From contig CAVYTX010000003.1 in the NCBI GenBank assembly GCA_963771545.1, forward strand, positions 620,001-684,000: 64,000 nt of DNA, given 5' to 3'. Under the pieces are notes generated by a model. That model did not search any database, was not told the DNA's origin, and was given only the letters and a program-made list of their open reading frames with translations. This DNA is from CAKZLS01 sp963771545. Lineage in GTDB: Bacteria > Pseudomonadota > Alphaproteobacteria > Rhodospirillales > Defluviicoccaceae. Positions 37,381-46,190 of the stretch are shown piece after piece (the first letter of the stretch is position 1; the number at the start of each line of letters is the position of its first letter). A program made the translations under genes and the position numbers.

Positions 37381-37728
37381 TTAACCGCTCGCCCGGCTCC
37401 AGCCGCGGCCTTCCATGCATGACCAGTACGAACGCCTATCTTGGTTGGATATCCTTGCGCTGGCGACGGTCCCGCCCTCTTGCTCCCGTCTCAACTGATT
37501 TGATAGGCCAGGGTTCGCGGCCGCGGTAAACCGGCGGCAGAAAGCATCCGCGGCCGCGAAGCTCGGCGCTTCGCCCTCGCCGCGCCAGGTCCAGCCGTCT
37601 CCGGTCGGCTCCATGCCCTCGGGCAGGGTCGGCGGGGCTTCGAAGGGTCTCTCCTCCGACGCACAGGCGCCCAATAGCGCGACCGCGACCACCGCGGAAA
37701 GGGATAGGCTTTTCAATCGCTCACGCAT
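37381..37728 (-). CDS. Small putative lipoprotein
   Basis: 115 residues from ATG 37728 with GGAGG 6 bases upstream. The signal peptide is MRERLKSLSLSAVVAVALLG followed by the lipobox Cys in LLGACASEERP. The mature part has two further Cys (FCRRF and WSCMEGRGW). I recognise no family. It is a separate unit after the outer-membrane factor (stop 37381, 175 bases away) and is divergent from the thioesterase. Confidence 0.65.
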   Translation of the reverse strand: MRERLKSLSLSAVVAVALLGACASEERPFEAPPTLPEGMEPTGDGWTWRGEGEAPSFAAADAFCRRFTAAANPGLSNQLRREQEGGTVASARISNQDRRSYWSCMEGRGWSRASG

Positions 37729-37865
37729 CGGTGTCCTCCCTGGTATCGATCGTCCTATCATGGTCGGCGTCGCCACCCGTCTCAAGATGCAATTTACGAC
37801 ACCGCCCGGCAACGAGTTTATCAGAGTCGAGCCAAGGCGGGCAGCCCAAGAGCGATCGAACCAAG

Positions 37866-37880
37866 TTGACGTTTACGCAA
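37866..37880 (+). promoter_or_regulatory. Candidate LiuR-like operator upstream of the leucine operon
   Basis: TTGACGTTTACGCAA lies 55 bases before the thioesterase start and resembles, from memory, the partly palindromic TTGACGTTnACGT-type sites of MerR-family LiuR that control branched-chain catabolism. The match is imperfect on the right half. No LiuR gene is in the window. The sequence around it (TTACGCGCCGTTACG) repeats the TTACG element. Confidence 0.3.
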
Positions 37881-37934
37881 ACCTTACGCGCCGTTACGAT
37901 ACCGTCAATTGGAAAGCGGCCGCAACGACCGACA

Positions 37935-38390
37935 ATGCCCCATTTCGCACCCTCGGATCCCCATTTCGAACGCCGCGTCCGCGACAGTTTCGCCCGCCAG
38001 GGTATCATGAGCCACGTCGGCGCTGAAATGATCGGTGTCGAGGCGGGCAGGTGCGAGATTCACCTGCCGTACGGAGATCATGTGTCTCAGCAGCATGGCT
38101 TTTTCCATGGCGGGATCGTCGCGACCATAGCCAATTCGGCCGCCGGGTACGCAGGGTTTTCGCTGATGCCGGCCGCCGCCGGCGTGTTGACGGTGGAATT
38201 CAAGATCAATCTGGTGGCGCCCGCCGACGGCGAACTGCTGATCGCCCGGGGATCCGTAGTCCGCCCCGGCCGGACGCTGACGGTGAGCCACGCCGAGGTC
38301 ACCGTACGGAAAGACGGCCATGAGCGCGTGTGCGCGATCCTGCAGCAAACGCTGATGATGATCATGGGGCGGCGCGACGTGGTGGGTTAA
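37935..38390 (+). CDS. PaaI-type hotdog thioesterase
   Basis: 151 residues from ATG 37935. Hotdog-fold signature HGFFHGGIVATIANSAAGYA with the catalytic Asn/Asp environment, then VEFKINLVAPADGELLIARG and GRTLTVSHAEVTV. Such enzymes hydrolyse acyl-CoA or phenylacetyl-CoA-like thioesters. It precedes isovaleryl-CoA dehydrogenase by 98 bases and is likely the first gene of that operon, perhaps rescuing CoA from branched-chain intermediates. The open frame upstream of the ATG is not used. Confidence 0.85.
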   Translation: MPHFAPSDPHFERRVRDSFARQGIMSHVGAEMIGVEAGRCEIHLPYGDHVSQQHGFFHGGIVATIANSAAGYAGFSLMPAAAGVLTVEFKINLVAPADGELLIARGSVVRPGRTLTVSHAEVTVRKDGHERVCAILQQTLMMIMGRRDVVG

Positions 38391-38488
38391 GTCGGAGCTT
38401 GTGAGTGACCGTGGCAGGCGTATAGTCGAAACAAAGGCTTCCGGGGAGGAGCCCCAAGGCAGGAGCCCACGGCTTTCGGGGAGGAACG

Positions 38489-39661
38489 ATGACCGCAAAC
38501 GATATTCCGTCGCTGAACTTCAATCTCGGCGAAACCGCTGACATGCTGCGCGACACGGTGCGCGGCTTCGCCGCCAACGAAATCGCGCCGAGGGCCGCCG
38601 ACATCGACATCGCCAATGTCTTTCCGGCGGATCTGTGGAAAAAAATGGGCGATCTGGGCCTGCTGGGTATCACCGTCGAGGAGGAATACGGCGGCGTCGG
38701 CATGGGATACGTGGAGCACGCCGTGGCGATGGAGGAGATCAGCCGCGCCTCGGCTTCCGTGGGTCTGAGCTACGGCGCCCATTCCAACCTGTGCGTCAAT
38801 CAGATCCGCCGGAACGGCTCCGAGGAGCAGAAGCGCAAATACCTGCCGAAGCTGATCAGCGGCGAACACGTGGGCGCGCTCGCCATGAGCGAATCCGGCG
38901 CCGGGTCCGACGTGGTGGGCATGCGGCTCCGCGCCGACAAGCAAGGCGACCGCTACGTGTTGAACGGCACCAAGATGTGGATCACCAACGGTCCCGATGC
39001 CGAAGTCCTCGTGGTCTACGGCAAGACCGATCCCAGCGCCGGTCCGCGCGGTATCACCGCGTTCCTGATCGAAAAGGGGTTCAAGGGGTTTTCGACCGCG
39101 CAAAAGCTGGACAAGCTCGGCATGCGGGGATCCAACACCTGCGAGCTGGTGTTCGAGGATTGCGAGGTGCCCGAGGTCAATGTCCTCGGAACGGTGGGCC
39201 GGGGGGCCAATGTGCTGATGAGCGGCCTCGACTATGAGCGGCTGGTGCTCTCGGCCGGGCCCATCGGCATCATGCAGGCGTGCATGGATATCGTCGTACC
39301 GTACGTCCATGAACGCAGCCAGTTCGGCGAGCCCATCGGCGCCTTCCAACTGATGCAGGCCAAGCTCGCCGATATGTACACCACCATGAATGCTTGCAAG
39401 GCCTATGTGTACGCGGTCGCCCAGGCGTGCGATCGCGGCGAAACGACGCGCAAGGATGCCGCCGGCGCCATCCTGTACGCTTCCGAGCGCGCCACCTGGA
39501 TGGCCCTGGAAGCGATTCAATGCCTTGGCGGCAACGGCTACATCAACGAATATGCCACCGGACGGTTGTTGCGCGACGCCAAGCTTTACGAGATCGGGGC
39601 CGGCACCAGCGAGATCCGTCGCTGGCTGATCGGCCGCGAGCTGTTCGAACAGACCGCCTAA
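38489..39661 (+). CDS. ivd: Isovaleryl-CoA dehydrogenase
   Basis: 390 residues from ATG 38489 with GGGGAGG just upstream. Acyl-CoA dehydrogenase signature ALAMSESGAGSDVVGMRLRA (flavin binding), MWITNGPDAEVLVVY, and the isovaleryl subclass feature GLDYERLVLSAGPIGIMQAC, whose Glu is the catalytic base, at the helix-G position used by this subclass instead of the usual C-terminal site. C-terminal QCLGGNGYINEYATGRLLRD is standard. It converts isovaleryl-CoA to 3-methylcrotonyl-CoA in leucine breakdown. Confidence 0.93.
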   Translation: MTANDIPSLNFNLGETADMLRDTVRGFAANEIAPRAADIDIANVFPADLWKKMGDLGLLGITVEEEYGGVGMGYVEHAVAMEEISRASASVGLSYGAHSNLCVNQIRRNGSEEQKRKYLPKLISGEHVGALAMSESGAGSDVVGMRLRADKQGDRYVLNGTKMWITNGPDAEVLVVYGKTDPSAGPRGITAFLIEKGFKGFSTAQKLDKLGMRGSNTCELVFEDCEVPEVNVLGTVGRGANVLMSGLDYERLVLSAGPIGIMQACMDIVVPYVHERSQFGEPIGAFQLMQAKLADMYTTMNACKAYVYAVAQACDRGETTRKDAAGAILYASERATWMALEAIQCLGGNGYINEYATGRLLRDAKLYEIGAGTSEIRRWLIGRELFEQTA

Positions 39662-39697
39662 GGATAAAAGAGTAACGGGGTAACAAGGGGAACAACG

Positions 39698-40381
39698 ATG
39701 CCGACTTGCTTGATCACCGGGGCCAACCGAGGGCTGGGGCTGGAATTCGCGAAACAATACGCCGCGGATGGGTGGAAGGTGATCGCGACCTGCCGCCGGC
39801 CGGAGGCGGCCGAGGACTTGAAGGCCCTCGAGGGGGACATCCAAGTCCACCCCCTGGACGTGACCGATTTCGCGCGGATCCAAGCGCTGGCAAAGACGTT
39901 GGGCGGCGAAGCCATCGACCTGCTCGTGAACAACGCGGGCATCTATGGACCGAGGGTCGTTCCGTACGACTCCGTCGACTACGCCGCCTGGGCCGAGGTG
40001 CTGCGGGCCAACGCCATGGCGCCGCTAAAAACGTGCGCCGTGTTCGAGCCGCACGTGACCAAGAGTAAACTGCGCCGGATCGTCGCCGTCTCCAGTATGA
40101 TGGGGAGCATGTCCGACAACACCTCCGGCGGGGGCTACATCTACCGCTCGTCGAAGGCGGCGCTGAACGCGGTGATGAAGAGCTTGGCCGTGGATCTCCG
40201 GGATAAAGGGATTTCCGTGACGGTGTTCCATCCCGGATGGGTCAGAACCGACATGGGAGGACCGGGCGGCAAGATCGAGGCGTTCGAGAGCGTCGCCGGC
40301 ATGCGCCAGGTCATCGACGCCATGACCGTCGAGAGCACCGGCCGGTTCATGAATTACGACGGGACGGAAGCGCCCTGGTAA
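39698..40381 (+). CDS. Short-chain dehydrogenase/reductase
   Basis: 227 residues, classical SDR: TCLITGANRGLGLEFAKQYA (NAD(P) binding), DLLVNNAGIYGP, and the catalytic Ser/Tyr/Lys in VAVSSMMGSMSDNTSGGGYI then YRSSKAALNAVMKSLAVDL. The form resembles C-factor-like SDRs. It lies between ivd and mccB, so co-transcription is likely, but it has no known step in leucine breakdown. Substrate unknown. Confidence 0.85.
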   Translation: MPTCLITGANRGLGLEFAKQYAADGWKVIATCRRPEAAEDLKALEGDIQVHPLDVTDFARIQALAKTLGGEAIDLLVNNAGIYGPRVVPYDSVDYAAWAEVLRANAMAPLKTCAVFEPHVTKSKLRRIVAVSSMMGSMSDNTSGGGYIYRSSKAALNAVMKSLAVDLRDKGISVTVFHPGWVRTDMGGPGGKIEAFESVAGMRQVIDAMTVESTGRFMNYDGTEAPW

Positions 40382-40445
40382 CCGGCGGGCGCGAAATTGA
40401 AAAGGGTCGGCACATGGATGGCCGAGGGAGGCTCGTGAGGGCGCC

Positions 40446-42053
40446 ATGACCGTATTCAAGAGCACCGTCGATGTCCGTTCGGACGCCTTCAAGGAAGGCG
40501 CCGCGGCCATGCAAACGCTGGTCGGCGACCTGCGCGCCGAGGTGGCGGGGATCAAGCTGGGCGGGGGCGAACGCGCCCGGGCCAAGCACGCCCAACGGGG
40601 CCGTCTGCTGCCGCGCGAGCGAATCCGCCGGCTGCTCGACGTGGGCTCGCCGTTTCTCGAGCTGTCCCAGTTGGCGGCTCACGGAATGTACGCCGGAGAG
40701 GTTCCGGCGGCCGGCATCATCACCGGCATCGGCCGCATCGCCGGCATCGAGTGCATGGTCATCGCCAACGATCCGACGGTGAAGGGCGGAACGTACTACG
40801 GCATGACCGTCAAGAAGCACCTGCGCGCCCAGGACATCGCCCTCGAAAACAACCTGCCATGCGTCTACCTGGTGGAGTCCGGCGGCGCCAACCTGCCGGA
40901 GCAAGACGAGGTCTTTCCCGACCGCAATCACTTCGGCCGCATTTTCTATAACCAGGCCAATATGTCGGCGGCGGGCGTGCCGCAGATCGCCGTTGTCCAC
41001 GGTTCGTGCACGGCCGGTGGCGCCTACGTGCCGGCCATGTCCGACGAGAGCATCATCGTTCGGCATCAAGGCACGATCTTCCTGGGCGGACCGCCGCTGG
41101 TGAAGGCCGCCACCGGCGAGGTGGTGAGCGCCGAGGATCTCGGCGGCGCCGACGTGCATACGCGGGTCTCGGGCGTCACCGACCATTACGCCATGGATGA
41201 CGGCCATGCCCTCGCCATCGCCCGGCGTATCGTGACCAACCTCAACCGGATGAAGTCGCCGAACCTGGCGATCCGCGCTCCGCGCGATCCGAAATACGAT
41301 CCCAAGGAAATTTACGGCATCGTCCCCGTCGATCTGCGAAAGCCCTACGACGCCCGGGAGGTCATCGCCCGCGTGGTCGACGGTTCGGACTTCGAGGAGT
41401 TCAAACAGCTTTACGGCACCACCCTCGTCTGCGCCTTCGCCCATATTTTCGGCTACCCGGTGGGTATTGTCGCCAACAACGGCATTCTGTTCTCGGAGTC
41501 GGCGCTCAAGGGCGCGCACTTCGTCGAACTCTGCGGCCAGCGCGGCATCCCCTTGGTGTTCCTGCAGAACATCACCGGCTTCATGGTGGGCAGCAAGGCG
41601 GAGGCCGGCGGCATCGCCAAGGACGGCGCGAAGATGGTGATGGCCGTGGCCTGCGCCCGCGTCCCCAAGCTGACGGTGCTGGTGGGCGGATCGTTCGGCG
41701 CCGGCAACTACTCCATGTGCGGCCGGGCCTATGGGCCCAGGTTTCTGTGGATGTGGCCCAACGCGCGGATCTCGGTGATGGGCGGCGAGCAGGCGGCCGG
41801 CGTGCTCGCCACCGTCAAGCGCGACGGCATGGAAGCGCGGGGCGAGACATGGACGGCGGAGGAGGAAGCCGGCTTCCGCAAACCCATCCTCGATCAGTAC
41901 GAGTTCCAAGGCCATCCATACTATGCCAGCGCGCGGCTGTGGGACGACGGGATCATCGACCCGGCCGAGACGCGAATGCTGCTCGGCCTGGGGTTGTCGG
42001 CCGCCCTCAACGCGCCGATCGAAGAGACCAAATTCGGCGTATTCCGGATGTAG
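40446..42053 (+). CDS. mccB: Methylcrotonyl-CoA carboxylase, carboxyltransferase (beta) subunit
   Basis: 535 residues from ATG 40446 preceded by GGAGG. Carboxyltransferase N-domain: RGRLLPRERIRRLLDVGSPF, PCVYLVESGGANLPEQDEVF and FYNQANMSAAGVPQIAVVHG. C-domain: IPLVFLQNITGFMVGSKAEA, GSFGAGNYSMCGRAYGPRFL and MWPNARISVMGGEQAAGVLA. These are the features of MCC rather than propionyl- or geranyl-CoA enzymes, supported by the ivd neighbour. It transfers the carboxyl group from biotin to 3-methylcrotonyl-CoA, with the alpha subunit at 43510. Confidence 0.93.
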   Translation: MTVFKSTVDVRSDAFKEGAAAMQTLVGDLRAEVAGIKLGGGERARAKHAQRGRLLPRERIRRLLDVGSPFLELSQLAAHGMYAGEVPAAGIITGIGRIAGIECMVIANDPTVKGGTYYGMTVKKHLRAQDIALENNLPCVYLVESGGANLPEQDEVFPDRNHFGRIFYNQANMSAAGVPQIAVVHGSCTAGGAYVPAMSDESIIVRHQGTIFLGGPPLVKAATGEVVSAEDLGGADVHTRVSGVTDHYAMDDGHALAIARRIVTNLNRMKSPNLAIRAPRDPKYDPKEIYGIVPVDLRKPYDAREVIARVVDGSDFEEFKQLYGTTLVCAFAHIFGYPVGIVANNGILFSESALKGAHFVELCGQRGIPLVFLQNITGFMVGSKAEAGGIAKDGAKMVMAVACARVPKLTVLVGGSFGAGNYSMCGRAYGPRFLWMWPNARISVMGGEQAAGVLATVKRDGMEARGETWTAEEEAGFRKPILDQYEFQGHPYYASARLWDDGIIDPAETRMLLGLGLSAALNAPIEETKFGVFRM

Positions 42054-42070
42054 AAACGAGGATGGGAACC

Positions 42071-42691
42071 ATGAACGTCATCAAGCGGTATGGAGCTTGG
42101 ATGTGGATCGCGGGCTTGGTATTGGCTATCCCAGGGACGCCCGGGCAGTCGATGGGTGCCGAGGCGCCGACGCCCATCAAAGTGCCGGCGGTGGCGCCCG
42201 CCGAGCCGCAACCGGATGCCGCCGCGCTCAAGGATGGGCTGGCGGTGCGTTATTACTTCTCCAAGTTCACCCACATCGACAATCTGGCCGCGTGGATGAA
42301 GAGCGATGACGGGATCGAGGGCGATCCGCTTCCCAATCTGGATTACCAGATGGGGGCGGGGAACGTGTTGTCGACCACGTCGGCCGATCTGGTGGGCGCC
42401 CACATTACCGGATTCATCGAATTCCCGGAACCCGGAACCTACGAGTTGAAAGTCACGTCCAACGATGGCGTGCGGGTGACGCTGAGCGGGGAGACGATCT
42501 TCGAAGATCCGGAGATCCACCCGGATACGGCGTCGCCGCCGCTGGTGGTCCAGATCGAGGAACCGGGCTGGTACCCGCTCGATATTCTCTACTACGAAAA
42601 GAAGGGATCGGCGGCGCTCAAGCTGCAGTGGAAGCAGCCGGGCGCAAGCGGCTTCACCGCGGTCCCGGCGACCGCGTTCAAGCATCCATAG
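42071..42691 (+). CDS. Exported PA14-domain-like protein inside the leucine operon
   Basis: 206 residues from ATG 42071 with GAGG upstream; ATG 42062 is three codons earlier. Signal peptide MNVIKRYGAWMWIAGLVLAI and cleavage near SMGAEA. The domain AVRYYFSKFTHIDNLAAWMK, then DLVGAHITGFIEFPEPGTYE, VTSNDGVRVTLSGETIFEDP and YYEKKGSAALKLQWKQPGAS, is a PA14-type beta sandwich, usually carbohydrate-binding. It lies between mccB and the hydratase with 17-base and 24-base gaps, so it is transcribed with catabolic enzymes although it is exported. Function in this context unknown. Confidence 0.78.
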   Translation: MNVIKRYGAWMWIAGLVLAIPGTPGQSMGAEAPTPIKVPAVAPAEPQPDAAALKDGLAVRYYFSKFTHIDNLAAWMKSDDGIEGDPLPNLDYQMGAGNVLSTTSADLVGAHITGFIEFPEPGTYELKVTSNDGVRVTLSGETIFEDPEIHPDTASPPLVVQIEEPGWYPLDILYYEKKGSAALKLQWKQPGASGFTAVPATAFKHP

Positions 42692-42715
42692 CCGTATGGG
42701 GGTGGACGCAAGGCC

Positions 42716-43510
42716 ATGACCGAACAGCCCGTCCTTACAACCATCGACGCCCAGGGCACCGGGTGGCTGACCCTTAACCGGCCGGACGTCCACAACGCCT
42801 TCGACGACGGTCTGATCGCCCGCATGGCCGAAAGCATCGCGGCGTTTCGCGAGGACCCGGATGTCCGCGCCGTCGTGGTCCGGGGCGCTGGCCGAAGCTT
42901 CTCCGCCGGCGCCGATCTCAATTGGATGCGGCGGATGGGCGGCTATACCTTCGAGCAGAACGTCGAGGACGCCATGGGGCTGGCGGAAATGATCCGCGCG
43001 CTGGACGAGCTTCCCAAGCCGACCATCGCCGTCGTCCAGGGACCGGCCTATGGCGGCGGCGTCGGGTTGGTGGCGGCCTGCGACATGGCCATCGCCGCCG
43101 TCGAAACCGCCAAGTTCGCGTTGACCGAGGTGAAATTGGGCCTGATCCCGGCGGTGATCTCGCCGCATGTGCTCGCGGCGATCGGTCCCCGGCAGGCGCG
43201 CCGCTATTTCATGACCGGCGAGACCTTCGACGCGGCCGAGGCCCTGCGCATCGGCCTCGTCCACCGGGTCGCGCCGGCGGCGGAGCTTGAAACGACGGCA
43301 CGGGGAGTCCTCGAGATGCTGGCGGGCAACGGCCGCAGGGCCATGGCCGAGGTCAAGGACCTGATCCGCGCCGTCACCGGACGGCCCATCGACCACGCCT
43401 TGATGCGCGACACCGCCGAGCGCATCGCCCATGCCCGCGCCTCCGACGAGGGACGCGAGCGGATCACCGCGTTCCTGGAAAAGCGAAAGCCGCCCGGAGG
43501 TAAGGACTGA
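42716..43510 (+). CDS. Methylglutaconyl-CoA hydratase / enoyl-CoA hydratase family
   Basis: 264 residues. Crotonase fold: GWLTLNRPDVHNAFDDGLIA, VVVRGAGRSFSAGADLNWMR (oxyanion hole), KPTIAVVQGPAYGGGVGLVA, and FALTEVKLGLIPAVISPHVL carrying the catalytic Glu region. It fits the hydration of 3-methylglutaconyl-CoA to HMG-CoA after MCC. The stop overlaps the mccA start (TGATG). Catalytic detail is consistent with the methylglutaconyl subclass, and context makes this the likely substrate. Confidence 0.88.
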   Translation: MTEQPVLTTIDAQGTGWLTLNRPDVHNAFDDGLIARMAESIAAFREDPDVRAVVVRGAGRSFSAGADLNWMRRMGGYTFEQNVEDAMGLAEMIRALDELPKPTIAVVQGPAYGGGVGLVAACDMAIAAVETAKFALTEVKLGLIPAVISPHVLAAIGPRQARRYFMTGETFDAAEALRIGLVHRVAPAAELETTARGVLEMLAGNGRRAMAEVKDLIRAVTGRPIDHALMRDTAERIAHARASDEGRERITAFLEKRKPPGGKD

Positions 43511-45540
43511 TGTTCGACAAGATCCTGATCGCCAACCGGGGCGAGATCGCGTGCCGGGTGATCCGCACCGCCAAGCGGCTGGGCGTACGCACCGTGGCCG
43601 TCTACTCCGACGCCGACGCCGGCGCCCAGCACGTGGCCATGGCCGACGAGGCCTATTGCATCGGACCGGCCGAGGCGCGGCTGAGCTACCTCGACGCCGA
43701 GCGCGTCCTGGAGGTCGCCGGGCGGAGCGGCGCCTTGGGCATTCATCCCGGTTACGGCTTCCTCTCGGAGAACGCCGGGTTCGCCGAGGCGTGCCGGGAC
43801 GCGGGCTTCATCTTCATCGGCCCGCCGCCCGATGCGATCCGCGCCATGGGCTCCAAGAGCGAGGCCAAGGCCATCATGGAGGCGGCCGGGGTGCCGGTGG
43901 TGCCGGGCTATCACGGCGACGGCCAGGACCCCGAGACGCTGGCCAAGGCGGCCGCCGACGTGGGCTATCCGGTGCTGCTCAAGGCGGTGGCCGGCGGCGG
44001 CGGCAAGGGCATGCGGGTGGTCGACGACCCCGGCGCGCTGACGGCGGCCTTGGAGTTGGCGCGGCGCGAGGCCCAGGCGGCGTTCGGGGACAGCGCCATG
44101 CTGGTGGAAAAGTACCTGGTCCGCCCGCGCCACGTGGAGGTTCAGGTGTTCGCCGACCGTCACGGCAACGTCGTTCATCTGTTCGAGCGCGACTGCTCGG
44201 TGCAGCGCCGCCACCAGAAGATCATCGAGGAAGCGCCCGCGCCGGACATCGATACGGCGTTGCGCCGGCGCATCGGCGAGGCGGCGGTCGACGCCGCGCG
44301 CGCCATCGGCTACGAGGGCGCGGGAACGGTGGAGTTCCTGCTCGACGGCGGCGATTTCTACTTCATGGAAATGAACACCCGGCTCCAGGTGGAGCACCCG
44401 GTGACCGAGATGATCACCGGCGTCGACCTGGTGGAATGGCAGTTCCGCGTCGCCCTCGGCCAGCCGCTGCCGCTGCGTCAGGACGATCTCGCCATCAACG
44501 GCCATGCCTTCGAGGCGCGGCTGTACGCCGAGGATCCGTCGCGCGATTTCCTGCCCGCCGCCGGCACCCTGCGCCACCTGCGGTTTCCCGCCGAAGGTCC
44601 GCACGTGCGCATCGACGGCGGCGTCCGCGAAGGCGACGAAGTAGGGATCCATTACGACCCGCTGATCGCCAAGCTGATCGTCTGGGACGCCGACCGCGCC
44701 TCTGCCCTGAGGCGGCTGCGCCGGGCGCTCGAGGGCGTGCAGGTGGTGGGCGTGACCACCAACACCGGATTTCTCGCCGCCCTGGCCGGTCATCCGGCGT
44801 TCGCCGCGGCCGATCTGGATACGAACTTCATCGCGCGCCACCGCGCCGATCTGTTCCCGGAGAGCCGTCCGGCGTCGCCGCGTGTGCTGTCGCTCGCCTG
44901 CCTCGACGTGCTTCTCCGCCGCGACCGGGAAGCGGGCTCGGCGGCCCGGCGCTCGGCGGACCCGCACTCGCCCTGGCATTTCACCAACGGCTGGCGGCTC
45001 AACGACGACAACTACCACGTGCTGACCTTCCGCGACGGCGACGCCACGGCCGAGGTGACGGTTCATTACCGGCCCGACGGCATCCTGCTGCAGCTTCCCG
45101 GCGGGGAGGAGCCGATAAAGGCGGCGGGAGAGATCGACGAGGCGGGCGATCTGATCGCCGATCTCGGCGGCGCGCGGGTCAAGGCCACGGTCGTGCGCCA
45201 CGCCAAGGAACTGACCATCATTTGCGGCGGCGCCAGCCACGTCCTGGAGCTGGACGATCCCGCCGCCCGCGCCGAGCTTCAGGAACCCAGCGGCGGATCG
45301 TTGAAGGCGCCGATGCCGGGCCGGGTGGCGGTGGTCAAGGTCAAGGCCGGCGACGTGGTCAGCCGGGGCGCCACGCTGATGGTGCTCGAAGCCATGAAGA
45401 TGGAGCACGCGGTAACCGCGCCCACCGACGGCACCGTCGCTCGCGTCCATTACGACGTGGGCGAGCAGGTGGAGGACGGCGCGGTGCTGGTGTCCTTCGA
45501 GGATGACGACCCGGGCGCCGATGGTGGCGACACCAGCTGA
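43510..45540 (+). CDS. mccA: Methylcrotonyl-CoA carboxylase, biotin-carboxylase (alpha) subunit
   Basis: 676 residues starting MFDKILIANRGEIACRVIRT. Biotin carboxylase: LGIHPGYGFLSENAGFAEAC, ATP-grasp KAVAGGGGKGMRVVDDP, YFMEMNTRLQVEHPVTEMIT. After a less conserved BT-like linker, the C-terminal biotinyl domain has VLEAMKMEHAV, whose Lys receives biotin. Length and order are normal. The start overlaps the hydratase stop. This is the last gene of the operon; the 650 bases after it are non-coding. Confidence 0.93.
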   Translation: MFDKILIANRGEIACRVIRTAKRLGVRTVAVYSDADAGAQHVAMADEAYCIGPAEARLSYLDAERVLEVAGRSGALGIHPGYGFLSENAGFAEACRDAGFIFIGPPPDAIRAMGSKSEAKAIMEAAGVPVVPGYHGDGQDPETLAKAAADVGYPVLLKAVAGGGGKGMRVVDDPGALTAALELARREAQAAFGDSAMLVEKYLVRPRHVEVQVFADRHGNVVHLFERDCSVQRRHQKIIEEAPAPDIDTALRRRIGEAAVDAARAIGYEGAGTVEFLLDGGDFYFMEMNTRLQVEHPVTEMITGVDLVEWQFRVALGQPLPLRQDDLAINGHAFEARLYAEDPSRDFLPAAGTLRHLRFPAEGPHVRIDGGVREGDEVGIHYDPLIAKLIVWDADRASALRRLRRALEGVQVVGVTTNTGFLAALAGHPAFAAADLDTNFIARHRADLFPESRPASPRVLSLACLDVLLRRDREAGSAARRSADPHSPWHFTNGWRLNDDNYHVLTFRDGDATAEVTVHYRPDGILLQLPGGEEPIKAAGEIDEAGDLIADLGGARVKATVVRHAKELTIICGGASHVLELDDPAARAELQEPSGGSLKAPMPGRVAVVKVKAGDVVSRGATLMVLEAMKMEHAVTAPTDGTVARVHYDVGEQVEDGAVLVSFEDDDPGADGGDTS

Positions 45541-46190
45541 GGTCCGTCATGGTAGGATTCGAGAATACACGTTAAGCGGGCGACCATCCGCCGGGAACGG
45601 CGATTTCGCCCCACGGCGCACTGACGACACGTGTCGTCAAAAAAGCGCCCGAAATGACGACATTTTTCCCCAAAAAGACGACAATCGACGACTTGACATT
45701 CGTTAAGTCCTTGATTTCATTGGCCCGAAATAAAACAGGCCGAAAATGTCGTCATTTGTCATCATTTGTCATCAAAAATCTATGGAACCCATTGAAATCA
45801 CACATACATTCAAGAGTGCTTATTCTCGCTCCGTAACGACGTAAGGTATTGAAAACAAACAAAACACGGTGTTTTGATCCCGGATCATTCCACTTTCAAT
45901 GTCGTCATTTGTCGTCATATTGGATCGGTCGTTCCAAATAATGATTTTTGCCATTTCGGGTCATGATGCCTGCCCATGGAGAAAAATTTTTCGCGCAATA
46001 GGAGTATTTTTACACGCCCGACGGCCTGCATATCAATGAAGCAGGAATAATAGCCTATTTAGCGCTAAATTTCAATGGCGCGCGCGGAGCGGTAATGGCA
46101 TGGATGCAGTGAGGCGGAATCCGGGGCGTCGTATGCCATACTCGATCAAGTGATTCTGACCCATTTGGTTTTCTCGAATGCTTCGCTAAT
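45541..46190. promoter_or_regulatory. Non-coding region with phased TGACGAC repeats
   Basis: The region holds a perfect 18-bp palindrome TGACGACACGTGTCGTCA (45622-45639) and many copies of the half site TGACGAC or its complement: 45652-45661, 45676-45682, 45686-45692, three tandem 10-bp units 45748-45774 (GTCGTCATTT, GTCATCATTT, GTCATCA), 45834-45840, and two tandem units 45901-45920. The 10-bp period equals one helical turn, as in operators that bind several dimers side by side. No reading frame is supported. Possible target of a repressor, or an iteron-like sequence. Confidence 0.55.
45622..45639. repeat. Perfect 18-bp palindrome
   Basis: TGACGACACGTGTCGTCA reads identically on both strands and contains the core CACGTG. 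It lies 83 bases after mccA and precedes the other half sites. Confidence 0.7.

Noticed and set aside
40347..41915. 522-codon minus-strand frame over mccB
   Set aside because: Shadow of the carboxyltransferase gene.
43204..45450. 748-codon minus-strand frame over mccA
   Set aside because: Shadow of an unambiguous biotin-carboxylase gene.
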